Assembly: GCA_963691705.1 (NCBI GenBank)
Contig: OY829545.1
Span: forward strand, 36,319,475-36,383,474
Direction of reading: 5' to 3'
Length of the DNA stretch: 64,000 bases
Source: Viola odorata
Taxonomy: Eukaryota; Streptophyta; Magnoliopsida; Malpighiales; Violaceae
The position numbers and the translations under genes were made by a program. Every line of letters begins with the position of its first letter. Within the stretch, counting starts at the first letter, position 1. This document shows, in pieces, positions 1 to 10,027 of the stretch. Below the pieces are notes generated by a model that saw nothing but the letters and a program-made list of their open reading frames with translations, had not been told where the DNA came from and made no database searches.

Positions 1-368
1 GCTACGGGCTGCCATGAGAGAGCTCTTCATTGTCTTGCCTTGCAGCGCACTTTTAGGTCCCTTGGGAGAGATTTTTCCATTATCCCGGCGGTGCCTTCAC
101 ATAGCTATTCGGATCATTTTCTCCTTGGGTTTGATCTTATTGGCCGAGTTCCCACCAGCACACCTTTGGCCCCTCCTCTTCTCTAAGTCTTATCCATCGC
201 TCCTATGGCTCCTCATCTTGACAGCACCGTCTCTATCACTCCTTTGGCATCTCATTTTTGGAAGGGCGACATGGCACTTCCTATGCTCCACTTATCCTCT
301 ACACTTTCAGCCTTTGCCTCTCTCCACGCTTTAGATTCGAGGACGAATCTCCTCAAAGGTGGATGGGA
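1..368 (+). pseudogene. 3' end of non-autonomous element ORF (E0)
   Basis: Frame 1 from base 1 reads the C-terminal half of the ORF family found at 3769, 28723 and 32692. It has the CH..A..CLALQ block, then a Phe-Ser-Ile-Ile-Pro segment and a Ser-Asp-His-Phe-Leu-Leu-Gly-Phe segment, and it ends in Asp-Ser-Arg-Thr-Asn-Leu-Leu-Lys-Gly-Gly-Trp-Asp-Asp. A TAA at 184-186 breaks the frame, so this copy is dead or would end early. The 5' part lies before the window. The box at 334-368 contains the hairpin GATTCG-AGGA-CGAATC (334-349) and a purine-rich tract leading directly into an LTR at 369. The protein's function is unknown; I infer a gag-like role by relation to the other copies. Confidence 0.7.
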
Positions 369-925
369 TGATACGAGCATGGACCCACCAGCGCCTGCAC
401 ACATTGCAAGGGAAAGGCATCCCGTGTGGCCTATCTTCCTCCGAACGCGCGCGGCGAGAAGGCCAAGACAGGGGTCTAGTGGCATACCGCTCCAGCCCTA
501 GCGGTATGCCGCCAGCTTCGGTATTTCCCTTATTATTGATCAGCGAGCCTAGCGGCATACCGCCAGGATGTTCCTTGGCCAATCTGACCCCTTTTGAGCG
601 GCCCCTTTCAGAACTTCAATGCCCATTTATTAAGGGTATTTTAGGGTTTTATCCCATGTAATAACATAGCTATAAATAGAAGGGTTTAGCCTCTTTTATA
701 GCTTGGTCTTAAATTTTGAGTGAATCTCTTCATAGACCAAACTTTAGTATAGCTTAGTGTAGCTAGTTCATTTAGGGTTCTTAGAACCAATCTATCATTT
801 CTGCAAATTCAAGTAAGTTTCACAATTAGAGAGTGAAGGGTTGAGTTTGTATATTTGAGATCCTTTCAATCACTTGTGATTGAAAGTTCATTATTGATAT
901 TTTCTAAATACATCTTCTACCTTTT
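369..925 (+). repeat. LTR of N1, first part (split by N2)
   Basis: It starts TGATACGAGCATGG right after the E0 polypurine tract and matches the LTR at 8272. A TATAAATAG box lies near 672. The sequence stops in U5 at 925, where N2 is inserted, and resumes at 6443. Because E0 ends into it and N1 starts after it, this one LTR is shared by two units in an LTR-ORF-LTR-ORF-LTR tandem. Confidence 0.8.
478..565. repeat. Cluster of GGCGGTATACCGCC-like palindromes in U3
   Basis: Three near-perfect palindromes lie at about 480-491, 501-513 and 552-564 (forms GGTATGCC, GGCATACC). The same motif recurs in three other LTR fragments of the window. Confidence 0.7.
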
Positions 926-1532
926 TGATATGAGCTTATGCCTTGCCCAGACCAGCCTTGGATCTCACGGCGAAAACTAGCACATTAGGGACTGTTTTGG
1001 TGATCAAGTCAGCCAAGTCAGCCCGCCTTCCTAGGTTGGCCTTCCTAGGTTTAAATGAAGGGTTATTTTAGGGTTTTCTCATGTAATAATTCTCAAGCTA
1101 TAAATAGTAGGAGATAGCCTCTTTTATAGCTTGCCTTTGATTTTGATGATATTCTCTTTGGCCAATTCTTAGAGTAAACTAGTGTAACTTAGGGTTCTTG
1201 GTAACCGGTGCCAATAGGGCTGAAAACCATTGTTTATCTTCCATCTCTTCTTGTAATTAAACTCTTGAGTTTCGTTCTTAAATCAGAAAAGAGAGATCCT
1301 TAACTAGTTTATAGAAAGGTTGCTTGGTTTAATATCAAGAGGGTTTTCTAATTAGTTGAGTTCTATTATGTTTAATCCATTCCATAACTACCATACATCC
1401 ATCAAGCCGCTGCAAGTAACTCCATAAAATGCCATCTTCATCCATTAAACACCTTTATCCATTCATCCAAACCAAGCTGCTTCAACATCAATTCGGCCTT
1501 CTTCTCCCCAAAACAGAAGTGAGCTCTTATCA
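926..1532 (+). repeat. 5' LTR of N2
   Basis: It starts TGATATGAGCTT and ends CTTATCA. About 20 bp after the first 12 are missing relative to the 5782 copy (a deletion at a CTT microhomology). A TATAAATAG box followed by a CTCTTTTATAGCTTG start-site-like block lies near 1098. The PBS follows after AG. Confidence 0.85.
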
Positions 1533-1534
1533 AG

Positions 1535-1549
1535 TGGTAGCGGAGCTCC
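1535..1549 (+). other. Primer binding site of N2
   Basis: TGGTAGCGGAGCTCC begins 2 bp after the LTR end. It resembles the initiator-Met tRNA PBS (TGGTATCAGAG) but with changes. The same 12-mer follows nearly every LTR in the window. Confidence 0.75.
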
Positions 1550-3701
1550 AGCATCCTCTAGGTTGGTTCTTCCTTTGTTCATCTCACCATTTCCTCCATT
1601 AAAATCGCTTCCCCTTCATCTCATTTTTTGTTTGGGCTGGTCAGAATTTTTCTGTCCAGGAGTCTGTTTTCCTTTCAGTTTTGTGTCAGTTTTCTACGCC
1701 AGAAAAATATGAATTTTTTTTTGCTTCAACTTCTTTCTGAGTAGAACAAATTTTGTTTTTGAGTCTGCTGCTGACTCTGTGATTTTTACACACTTTTTTA
1801 CCTTGGACGAAAAGTGTGCAGAAATCGCGCGAGAAAAACAGTTCTGTCTTGTGCGTCTGTTTTGAGTACTTTCCACTTGGAATTGTGTTTTATTTATTTC
1901 TACAAAGTTGTAGATCGGAGTCTTTTGAGTCTGTCTACAAATTTTCATAATTTTTGGTCCAAGTTTGCTATGTGTTGAAGGCAGAAGCAGAAGGTCTGCT
2001 TAGTGTTCTTGATAGATCATCTTGTTTTCGTTTTGTTTTTGTGTTTGATTATTGTGGGAGCCAAAAATTCTGAAACTTGGTGTTTGTGTGGATTAAACTT
2101 CATATTATCTGTGGTAATTAGTGGCTGATTTTTGGAGCTTCCTATGGTGGCCATGAGAGCCATGTGGACTTGTTTGTTGATTAGCTAAGTGCCAAAAAAA
2201 TTATCTCCACTCCTAGCCGGCCACATCACCCCTTATTGTGAGCCAAGTATTTTGCTTGCATTGTCAGCCAAGCATTTCAGCTTGCTCACCACACTTAGCC
2301 GGCCCTAGGTTTAGCATCCTTACACAATTTGCCACCTCATCACTAGTGCCACCTCATCAAATATTTGGCATCTAGTGAATATTTTTCAAAGTGTAAAACT
2401 ACTTGTCTTTCACTTCTTATTTCTAAGATACATGTCATACAAGTGAGTCTCTTCACTCAATTTTAAAAACAGAAAAGAAAGGGATTAAAAGAGTAATCAA
2501 ATCCCTAATTCAAAAAAATAAAATAAAATAAAGAGAGAACAATTGAGTCAAAAGCAAGAGACTAATTGAGTGTATGCATATGAGTGATTTACAAGTTTTG
2601 AAGGTGTCTTTGTGTGAAGAACACAAGTTCGGTTCTAGTTTTTGCATTTTTCTTTTACACCTTTTTGTGTCCGTTCTTTCTTTTCTTCTTGAGTAGCTTG
2701 TGTTTTGCTATTTTCTTCTTTGTTTCCACACGTTACTACTCTTCTCTAAGTCCATTTACTGCCCAAATTAAATCCATTTTTCCTTGGGCAATAGTGCGGC
2801 TTTCCTTGCCTTTCTTTCTTACCTTGGTTATCTTGCATTCCTTAAACCCTAGTTGATTCGTAGAGTCTTTCTAGCTTTGGTGACTGGTTTGTGATTGAGA
2901 TAAGAGTGTGAGAGAAAAGTGTGAGTATTTAAGACTGACAAACACAAGCGTGAAACACGTGAGGGAGAGCTTAACCCTCTCAAAAAAGAATTGATCAAAA
3001 ACATAAAAAAAGTGATCAAGTTCCTCACTTCTCTCTCTCAAAAAAAAAAAAAAAAAAAAAAAAAGGAGAGAGAAGAAAAGCAAAGGAGTCACAAGCAAGG
3101 AGCTACTTGTGTGTGTCCATTTGAAGTGAATCACATTGTTTTCAAAGTGTCTTAGTGGAAGAACACAAGTTTAGGCTTTCAAGTGGTGTTTTCCAATTCG
3201 GATTTTCTTTTTAGGATTTTCCTTTTTGTCTAGCTTCGGCTTTTCCCTTTTTGTGTGAGTGTCTGCGCTCCAAAACTTCTGAAATTTTGACAGATTAAAC
3301 TTCAGTCTGAGGGGAACAACTCTTATGTTGGACACTTCTCCTAATTCTGTTGGTTTCACATACTTCTAGCCAATTCAAAATCAGTGCGCAGTTTGCACTC
3401 GAAATTTCAGTTTTGAGTCTTTCTTTTCTTCTTGAGTAGCTTGTGTTTTGCTGTTTTCTTCTTTGTTTCCACACGTTACTACTCTTCTCTAAGTCCATTT
3501 ACTGCCCAAATTAAATCCATTTTTCCTTGGGCAATAGTGCGGCTTTCCTTGCCTTTCTTTCTTACCTTGGTTGTCTTGCATTCCTTAAACCCTAGTTGAT
3601 TCCTAGAGTCTTTCTAGCTTTGGTGACTGGTTTGCGATTGAGATAAGAGTGTGAGAGAAAAGTGTGAGTATTTAAGAGTGAAAAACACGAGAGTGAAACA
3701 C
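1550..3701 (+). other. Untranslated leader of N2, mosaic with an internal duplication
   Basis: No gene is seen here. The conserved leader block (GGAGCTTCCTATGGTGGCC...) is at 2134-2172. A segment of about 280 bp ending in the CACGTGAGGGAG motif occurs at about 2690-2967 and again at about 3430-3710. The sequence between resembles the leader of another subfamily (compare 31405 on). A run of about 25 A lies at 3040-3064. I infer template switching between co-packaged leaders. Confidence 0.7.
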
Positions 3702-3758
3702 GTGAGGGAGAGACTAACCCCTTTCAGCTATCAATTGTGTTTATTTTTCCTTTTGTAG
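3702..3758 (+). other. Candidate 57-nt mini-intron before the N2 ORF
   Basis: Donor CAC|GTGAGG, a CTAAC branch-like site, a T-rich tract and TTTTGTAG|G acceptor lie 10 nt before the ATG. The same arrangement and size recurs in seven other elements. It is short for a plant intron, so a cis-acting RNA signal is the alternative. Confidence 0.45.
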
Positions 3759-3768
3759 GAATTTTTCT

Positions 3769-4905
3769 ATGTCTTCCTACATACCGCCGCATTTGAGGGT
3801 TGCTCCTACTAGCCACGCATCTTGGTATCATGTTGAGCAGCCCCCCCACCTTGACCGTAGCCATGAGTACTTCACCAAGGCTTCCCCTTCCACTCCTTCC
3901 TGGTTGGAGTATGATCATATTGCGCCCTCTCGGCAAGCCTATGCGTATGAGTCTTATGCGACTAGTGGAGAGATTTCGTATGGGCATGAGGACTACTTCA
4001 CCAAAGCTGCCCCATCCCCACACCTTGGCACCTCACCTTTCGCCTTGAGGATGGCTCCAATTCTAGCGTGCTTGGACAGAAGCACTCAAGCCATGACAAA
4101 CACCATGGCCGCAATGACACTTATATGTGATAACCTACGGGTTTCCGGCCACCTTGGGCAATGTGAAGAGGTTAGTGTTTGCCCTCCCGATTGGCACTCT
4201 ATTGATGATATTTTGGATCCAATTGAGGAGGAGTTGTTTCCATCTGAATTGCCATCACTTATTGAGGTTGAGTTGACTCCGTGTGAGGAGAAGCTACTGG
4301 TTTCGGATGTTCATGTGGAGTTTGGGAGCGAAGGGAATACAAGTAGGGTTTGTGAGTTCACTTCGGATTGCCATGAGATAGCCGCACATTGCCTTGCGTT
4401 GCAGCTCACTTTTCAGCCCTTGGGTAGTGCCTTCTCCATCATTCCGAGGGTGCCTAGGCATGGATTTTTCGACCCGTTCCTCCTTGGTTTTGGGCAGATT
4501 GGCCGTGCACTTGTCTTTCCATTTGAGGCGCCTCCAAGCGGCCTCACGGTCTTGGCCCCTACTAGGAGTTCGCACCTAACCCGAGTCACCTCCTTGCCCC
4601 GTCGTGGCCAATCCCTGATTGTTCTTGGTTGTTTTCTGCCCGCACCTACACGTCTTCCCCGAGGAAGGCCTCCACCTTGGCCTATATTCACCGAGAGTTG
4701 TCGTTGGAGGGTTCCGTGTGTAGACACCAGCTGTGAGCATGCCTTGGCCCGTTCAGCCTTTCGAGGGATAGACCCTATAGATTCGAGGACGAATCTCCTC
4801 AAAGGGGGATGGGATGATACGAGCACGAATGCTCAAGGCGCACCTACTCATGGGCAGGCCGGCCATCCCGTAAAGAAGTCCGCACCGAACCCTACTAAGC
4901 CATGA
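3769..4905 (+). CDS. Gag-like ORF of non-autonomous element N2, 378 aa, intact
   Basis: ATG follows the candidate acceptor. The start is a family-wide Met-Ser-Ser-Tyr with the Pro-Pro-His-Leu-Arg-Val-Ala-Pro segment. A Tyr/Ser/Pro-rich N-terminus is followed by a helix-prone stretch (residues about 100-125). The block CPPDWHSIDDILDP starts at about residue 138, then come an acidic segment, the CH..A..CLALQ block (about 208-222) and Asp-Pro-Phe-Leu-Leu-Gly-Phe-Gly. The Asp-Ser-Arg-Thr-Asn box overlaps the polypurine tract, and the last 30 codons are inside the LTR at 4815. No RT, protease or integrase motif is present. I do not recognise a characterised family. Related copies at 25521 and 28723 carry a CCHC knuckle at the equivalent place, which suggests a degenerate gag. 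Confidence 0.75.
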   Translation: MSSYIPPHLRVAPTSHASWYHVEQPPHLDRSHEYFTKASPSTPSWLEYDHIAPSRQAYAYESYATSGEISYGHEDYFTKAAPSPHLGTSPFALRMAPILACLDRSTQAMTNTMAAMTLICDNLRVSGHLGQCEEVSVCPPDWHSIDDILDPIEEELFPSELPSLIEVELTPCEEKLLVSDVHVEFGSEGNTSRVCEFTSDCHEIAAHCLALQLTFQPLGSAFSIIPRVPRHGFFDPFLLGFGQIGRALVFPFEAPPSGLTVLAPTRSSHLTRVTSLPRRGQSLIVLGCFLPAPTRLPRGRPPPWPIFTESCRWRVPCVDTSCEHALARSAFRGIDPIDSRTNLLKGGWDDTSTNAQGAPTHGQAGHPVKKSAPNPTKP

Positions 4906-5442
4906 GGCCGCACGGCTAAGGCCTTACACCCACCTTCTGTTTGGCCGAAGCCCATCCTCCAAGCCCATTTTCAGTTGCTGCCAAGGAAAAGCCCCTTTGT
5001 CTAAGGGTGTAAGGGTATTTACCCATTATGTTAGGATTTTAGTATTTAAAGTGCATTCCTTTTCATTTCAGCACTTGTCTTTGATTTGAATGTTATTTCT
5101 CTAAGACCAAACCCTAGTGTAGCTTAGGTAATTTAGGGTTCTTCAAACCAGCACTTCATCTTCTTTACTTTGTAACAAGGTTGCTCTAGCTAGCCTAGAG
5201 AGGGTTTGTTGGGTATTGAAGTTATATACTTATTATTGTTCATCAAAACACTCTCCTTTTCATCCATTAATCCGCTGCACAATCCGCAACCTTCTTGCGA
5301 CGTTATCCTCTCCATTTAAACATCTATACACCTTCATCCGTTCATCCATCCAAGCTGCCAACCTCTCACAAGAGGACTAGATCCGGCTCAAGAACAGCAA
5401 TTCGGTCTCTTCTTCTCCAAAACAGAAGTTGAGCCCTTATCA
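4815..5442 (+). repeat. Extra LTR inside N2 (628 bp)
   Basis: TGATACGAGCACGAATG... to CCCTTATCA. It is preceded by hairpin plus polypurine tract, as a 3' LTR should be, but followed directly by the tail of another ORF rather than a PBS. This is an exact LTR-end to internal-sequence junction, most likely recombination. The related ORF at 33984 contains CTTATCA at the same point. Confidence 0.75.
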
Positions 5443-5781
5443 CCTTAGCAACCACTACTAAGAGCCCGCACTTGGCCCTAGTTCACTCCTTACCTCGTCA
5501 TAGTCAATCCTTGATTGTTCTTGGCTGTTTTCTGTCCACACCTACTTATCTTCCCCAATATTCCCCGAAAGGTATAGTTGGAGGGTTCCGTGTGTATCCA
5601 CAAGCTGTGAGCATGCCTTGACCCGTTTGGCTTTGCAAGGGATTGACCCTATAGATTCGAGGATGAATCTCCTCAAAGGGGGAGGGGATGATACGAGCTT
5701 GAAGACTCTCACTCCACTTTCGAAACCCCACACCCTCCAAATCTTATATTCGAGGACGAATCTCTTCAAAGGGGGATGGGA
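5443..5781 (+). pseudogene. ORF tail with two stacked DSRTN/PPT boxes
   Basis: This matches the C-terminal third of the I-element ORF (33990-34350). Two copies of the box, each with a purine tract and a TGATA, lie 93 bp apart (LTR-like starts at 5689 and 5782). The first hairpin has one mismatch (GATTCG..TGAATC). No start remains. Confidence 0.7.
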
Positions 5782-6437
5782 TGATATGAGCTTAAAGGCT
5801 CCAGCTCGTCCTTAGGCCTTGCCCGAACCAGCCTTGGATCTCACGGTGAAAACTAGCACGTTAGGGACTGTTTTGGTGATCAAGTCAGCCAAGTCAACCC
5901 CCTTTCCTAGGTTGGCCTTCCTAGGTTTAAATGAAGGGTTATTTTAGGGTTTTCTCATGTAATAATTCTCAAGCTATAAGTAGAAGGAGATAGCCTCTTT
6001 TATAGCTTGCCTTTGATTTTGATGATATTCTCTTTGGCCAATTCTTAGAGTAAACTAGTGTAACTTAGGGTTCTTGGTAACCGGTGCCAATAGGGCTGAA
6101 AACCATTGTTTATCTTCCATCTCTTCTTGTAATTAAACTCTTGAGTTTCGTTCTTAAATCAGAAAAGAGAGATCCTTAACTAGTTTATAGAAAGGTTGCT
6201 TGGTTTAATATCAAGAGGGTTTTCTAATTAGTTGAGTTCTATTATGTTTAATCCATTCCATAACTACCATACATCCATCAAGCCGCTGCAAGTTACTCCA
6301 TAAAATGTCATCTTCATCCATTAAACACCTTCATCCGTTCATCCAAACCAAGCTGCCAACCTCTCACAAGAGGACTAGATCCGGCTTCAACATCAATTCA
6401 GCCTCCTTCTCCCCAAAACAGAAGTGAGCTCTTATCA
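5689..6437 (+). repeat. 3' LTR of N2 (inner start 5782)
   Basis: The 5' LTR of N2 starts at the sequence equivalent to 5782, so the inner start defines the transposed LTR (656 bp). The 93 bp before it look like a captured PPT unit that serves as LTR in element I. The end is CTTATCA at 6437. Confidence 0.75.
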
Positions 6438-6442
6438 CTTTC

Positions 6443-6611
6443 ATCCATTTAATCCGCTGCACCATTACTCCATCTTTCCTTCATCCATTTCGTCCATCAA
6501 CATCAGCATCCTGTCCATCTACAACATCAATTCGTCATCATCAAGTCACCATCCAACCTCTAAAAGAGGACTAGATCCGTGCACGCCTCAAGAGGATCCG
6601 GGATCGTAGCA
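6443..6611 (+). repeat. LTR of N1, second part
   Basis: This is U5 sequence that continues 925 after removal of N2 and its target duplication. The terminal dinucleotide is CA. The PBS starts at 6614. Confidence 0.7.
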
Positions 6612-7268
6612 TGTGGTAGCGGAGCAAAGGCTGTACTCTAGGTTGGTATTCTTGATTTTGTTTTCATTTTCATAGTTAAAAACATCTTCCCCACGTCCCC
6701 TATCTTTTTTAGATCATTTGGGAAAATTTCAGTTTTGGGCAAAATTTTCGTCTTTTTGTGATTTGATCTTTGATTGAGGATAAAATCCGAATTTTTTGTG
6801 TTTTTGTTCATCTTCAAGCTTCAAATCTTCATCTTCTTTGATCAAAAACGTTCATGTGTTCTTCATGTTCTTCATGACCTTCGAATCTTTATATTTTTTC
6901 AAGAACAAGGTGACAGTTTCCAGCTGAATTTCGTCTTCCACCATGAATCAAACTTGTAGTGCTCTATCCATATCAAATTTGGTGAATTAATTCTAATGTT
7001 TGCTATTTTTAAAGGGCAATAGCCGAATTCTAAGATAACCGCCAGAAAATTTCCAGCAAACTGTCTTGTTGTTTCTAGCTTTCTTGATTGAGTCATCGTG
7101 ATTGAACTTGAGCATGTTGCTTGATTGTTACACAAGAAACGAAATTGGATACATAGGAACTTGAGAGATTGTGAGAGTATTAGAGGGAAGAGTGAAACAC
7201 GCAAGGGAGTGACTAATTTGTGTATATAGCAATTCTGCTTTGGTTTCTTTTTGTAGGTACCTTTGCCT
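6612..7268 (+). other. PBS and leader of N1
   Basis: TGGTAGCGGAGC is at 6614-6625. The rest is AT-rich leader with no gene. Near 7195 the usual CACGTGAGGG motif reads CACGCAAGGG (a GC donor if it is an intron), with TTTTTGTAG at about 7249-7257. Confidence 0.65.
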
Positions 7269-8340
7269 ATGTCTTATTATTATGAGGATGTTGGGTCCTA
7301 TTGGGATGAGGACTTCTACACCACGACTGCCTCCTCTCCAAGCCATGGCCTAGGTTCCGCATCTTACCATAACTGTGGCCATGGCTTCGCTTCTAGTGTG
7401 TTTGTCTGTCGACCTCCTCAACGCACCTATATCCCACCACATTTGAGGCTTGCTCCTCCTAGCCACACATCGTCTCACTACTATGAGCATTCTACACGTG
7501 ATATCTGACGGCCTCCTCCATACTCATATGGCTGAGACTTTGACACCGTGGCTGCCCCCATGCCCATATGGATGGCTCGGATGAGAAGGCTCTAGCTTCT
7601 CTCACGGTCAAAATGGGTGAGACTAGGCACATTTCGGTTGATATGCAATGCCAATTGGCACGGCAAGAGCAAGCCACCAAGGACATTTGGGTTGCCATAG
7701 CTGCATTGACATCGCGATTTGCCACACTTCCACCCATCGGCGAGGTTAGGGTTTGCCCTCCCGATTGGCACTCTATTGATGATATTTTGGATCCATTTGA
7801 GGATGAGATGCTTATTGTTTCGCCCCTTGGTGAGGGTGATGTCCCATGTGATGCGGAGATGGTTATTTTGGAGGTAACTCCGAGTGATGATGATCTTGTG
7901 GAGAATGGCAGCATTGGGAATGCAATAGGGACTTGCGGGTTAGCTACAGGCTACCATAAGAGAGCTCTCCTTTGTCTTAACTTGCAGAGCCACTTTGAAC
8001 ATCTAGGCAGCGAGTTCTCCATCATTTCAGCGGTCCCTTCCCTTACTTATTCGGACCCGTTCCTCCCTGGATTGGAGCTTGTTGGCCACACCTCTTCCAT
8101 CACTATTTTGGCTCCTCCTCTTGGTCGGATCTTCTCCATCACTCCATTGGCTTCTCGTAGTGACTGCGCAACCTCCTTTACTTCTTCGGTCTCTTTTGGG
8201 TTGGATTCTCCATCGCTTGTCCCTATCCACGGTGTAGATTCGAGGACGAATCTCCTCAAAGAGGGATGGGATGATACGAGCATGGACCCTCCAGTTCCCG
8301 CACACATTGCATGTGAAAGGCCTCCCGCGTGGCCTATCTT
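7269..8340 (+). pseudogene. Gag-like ORF of N1, broken
   Basis: ATG at 7269 opens with Met-Ser-Tyr-Tyr-Tyr-Glu-Asp and a Tyr/Ser/Pro-rich region. A TGA at 7506-7508 ends this frame. The rest is read in another frame from about 7560: a helix-prone Lys-Met-Gly-Glu-Thr...Ala-Ala-Leu-Thr stretch, CPPDWHSIDDILDP (7754 on), a CH-like block (Tyr-His..Leu-Leu-Cys-Leu-Asn-Leu-Gln) and the Asp-Ser-Arg-Thr-Asn box. The frame then runs into the LTR. At least one stop and one frameshift make it non-functional as is. The order of blocks is the same as in N2 and I. Confidence 0.7.
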
Positions 8341-8896
8341 CCCCGAACGCGCGTGACGAGAAGGCCAAGACAGTGCCTGCTCATGGTCGAGTTCATGGGC
8401 CATGAGAAAGACCATGAAGTCTCGGCAGACTTGAGTTTTTGAGTGACTTGTAGTTCACTTGAAGGGCAAATAATTATGTAGTATAAATAGGATATGTTAG
8501 CCATTTTTAGGACTTGTCTTTAATTTTGTGAGTTATCTCCTTCCAAGACCATCTAGTGTAGCTTAGAGTAATTTAGGTTCTTGGAACCAAAGTTGTTAGG
8601 GCTGAAATCCATCTTTAGGGTTCTTGTAACCAGGGCTAATAGAGCTGAAATACAATTATCATCAATACACTTTCTTTTCATCCATAAGTCCGCTGCACTC
8701 TTCCGCAATCTCCTTGCGACATTATCTTCTTCATTATTCCATTTATTGTCGCTGCCCTTAAACTCCATACAAATCCGGATCCATTCACCCATCCAAACAC
8801 CATCTATCCATGTGTTTACCACCTCCCAAAGGAGACTAGATCCTTGCTGCCTTCATCTCTCGGTTGCATCTCCAACTCAAAGTCGAGCTCTTATCA
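8272..8896 (+). repeat. 3' LTR of N1 (625 bp)
   Basis: TGATACGAGCATGG... to GCTCTTATCA, same subfamily as 369. It is followed at 8897 by U3 of a minus-strand LTR, so the E0/N1 composite appears inserted in that LTR. The target duplication would start AGGTA, and its partner lies left of the window. Confidence 0.8.
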
Positions 8897-9110
8897 AGGT
8901 ATGCCACCTGGTGCCTGGCGGTATACCGCTAGGCTCGCTGTCAATTTAGGTGAGCCAATGCCGGGGCTAGCGGGATGCCCCTAGGGCTAGAGTTGTATGC
9001 CGCTAGGGCCCTGTCTTGATCTTCTTTTCTCGGCTCTAAGACTCTTCAAGAGAATGGCCACCATCCCTTCGCTCCGAGTGAAGTATCCACTAGCTCCCGT
9101 GCTCATATCA
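8897..9110 (-). repeat. U3 fragment of a minus-strand LTR
   Basis: Read on the minus strand it starts TGATATGAGC at 9110. It is about the first 200 bp of an LTR very like 9226-10027, with the palindrome motif at 8917-8930. The rest of the LTR is cut off by the N1 end. Confidence 0.7.
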
Positions 9111-9225
9111 TCAAGCCTACCATAAAGACCTCAAGTACGTCCCACCTCCTAAACCCGCAACCTCCACACAAAAACCCTACATACCCTACCCTAGAAATAA
9201 CCCCACCAATAACCTTATCTCAAAC
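9111..9225. other. Unassigned 115-bp spacer
   Basis: It lies between two minus-strand LTR ends. A plus-strand frame rich in Pro, Thr and Asn is open throughout and could be a worn piece of gag hinge, but I cannot assign it. Confidence 0.3.
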
Positions 9226-10027
9226 TGATAAGGCCTTGGCTCCGTTTTGGAGGAGTTGGCCGAAGGATTGATTTAGGCGCCGAATCTAGTCCACTTTAAG
9301 AGGACAGTAAGCTTGAATGACTGGATGGATGTCGAATATTTGGAGGATAAATGGAGATAGTTGCAGTGGATAACAATGGAGGAAAAGCAATATGTATATG
9401 TTGAGCAAAATCAGAACTAGTACTCTTGACAAACCCCCTCAAGTCTTGCTTGAGTAACCTTTCCAAAAAGAACACTAGGATCTAACTATTAATTCGACCC
9501 TCTTACCTCTTGGATGAGCAACCCGAATTGAATAGAAAAGTTTCTGGTTTGAAGAACCCTAAAAGCTAACTAGAGAGTTTGGTGTAGGTTGAAGATAACA
9601 CAAAAACAAAGGCAAGTGTAGAAATGAACCATTCTACACTTTAAATACCTTAGTCTAATTACAAAGGAGAAAATACCCCTTCACCCTTAGACAAAGGGGC
9701 TGGAGCGGATACAATGGCCTTGAGATGGGCTTCATGGAGGGTGGATGCAAGACCTTGAGATGGGCTTCGAGAATGCGGATACAAGGCCTTAAGGCTTGGC
9801 AGCGCGGACTCATGGTTTGCTAGGGTTGGGCGCGCGGTGCTTCATGGTATGCGCGGCGTACCTGTGAGCTCCATGTGGGGCCGATTGTGAGGGCATTTGC
9901 GTGCATGTAAGTCACCCATTGGTCCCTTATCTCCAAGCTGCTTTCCTCAGCTCTAAGACTCTTCAAGAGAATGGCCACCATCGCCTTGCTCCGAGTGAAG
10001 TATCCACTAGCTCCCGTGCTCATATCA
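9226..10027 (-). repeat. 3' LTR of Q (802 bp)
   Basis: On the minus strand it starts TGATATGAGCACGG at 10027, directly after the Q pol tail and PPT, and ends CCTTATCA at 9226. Confidence 0.8.

Larger units (their letters stand above)
926..6437 (+). mobile_element. N2, non-autonomous Ty3/gypsy-type element inserted in the N1 LTR
   Basis: Both ends are LTRs of the same subfamily (TGATATGAGCTT...TTATCA). The flanks are CTTTT at 921-925 and CTTTC at 6438-6442, a five-base target duplication with one change. Joining 925 to 6443 restores an uninterrupted LTR. The element contains two LTRs, a mosaic leader, an intact 378-aa ORF, an extra LTR (4815-5442) of another subfamily and a second ORF tail. 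It encodes no pol. Confidence 0.8.

Noticed and set aside
477..570. Palindromic repeats considered as a CRISPR array
   Set aside because: Spacing is irregular, the repeats are short palindromes within an LTR, and the sequence is a plant genome.
14..661. Small overlapping ORFs of about 80-100 codons in all frames at the window start
   Set aside because: The frame-1 similarity to other element ORFs explains the coding signal; the others are shadows or LTR sequence.
2614..2856. Hydrophobic Phe-rich 80-aa ORF that could look like a membrane peptide, with copies at 25004 and 28204
   Set aside because: It lies in the T-rich leader of the elements, varies in start and frame between copies and has no conserved protein signal.
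3040..3064. Long A runs (also 31460-31478, 38799-38822) as possible retroposon poly(A) tails
   Set aside because: They sit in the same A-rich leader position in several elements, with no LINE or SINE sequence before them and no TSD.
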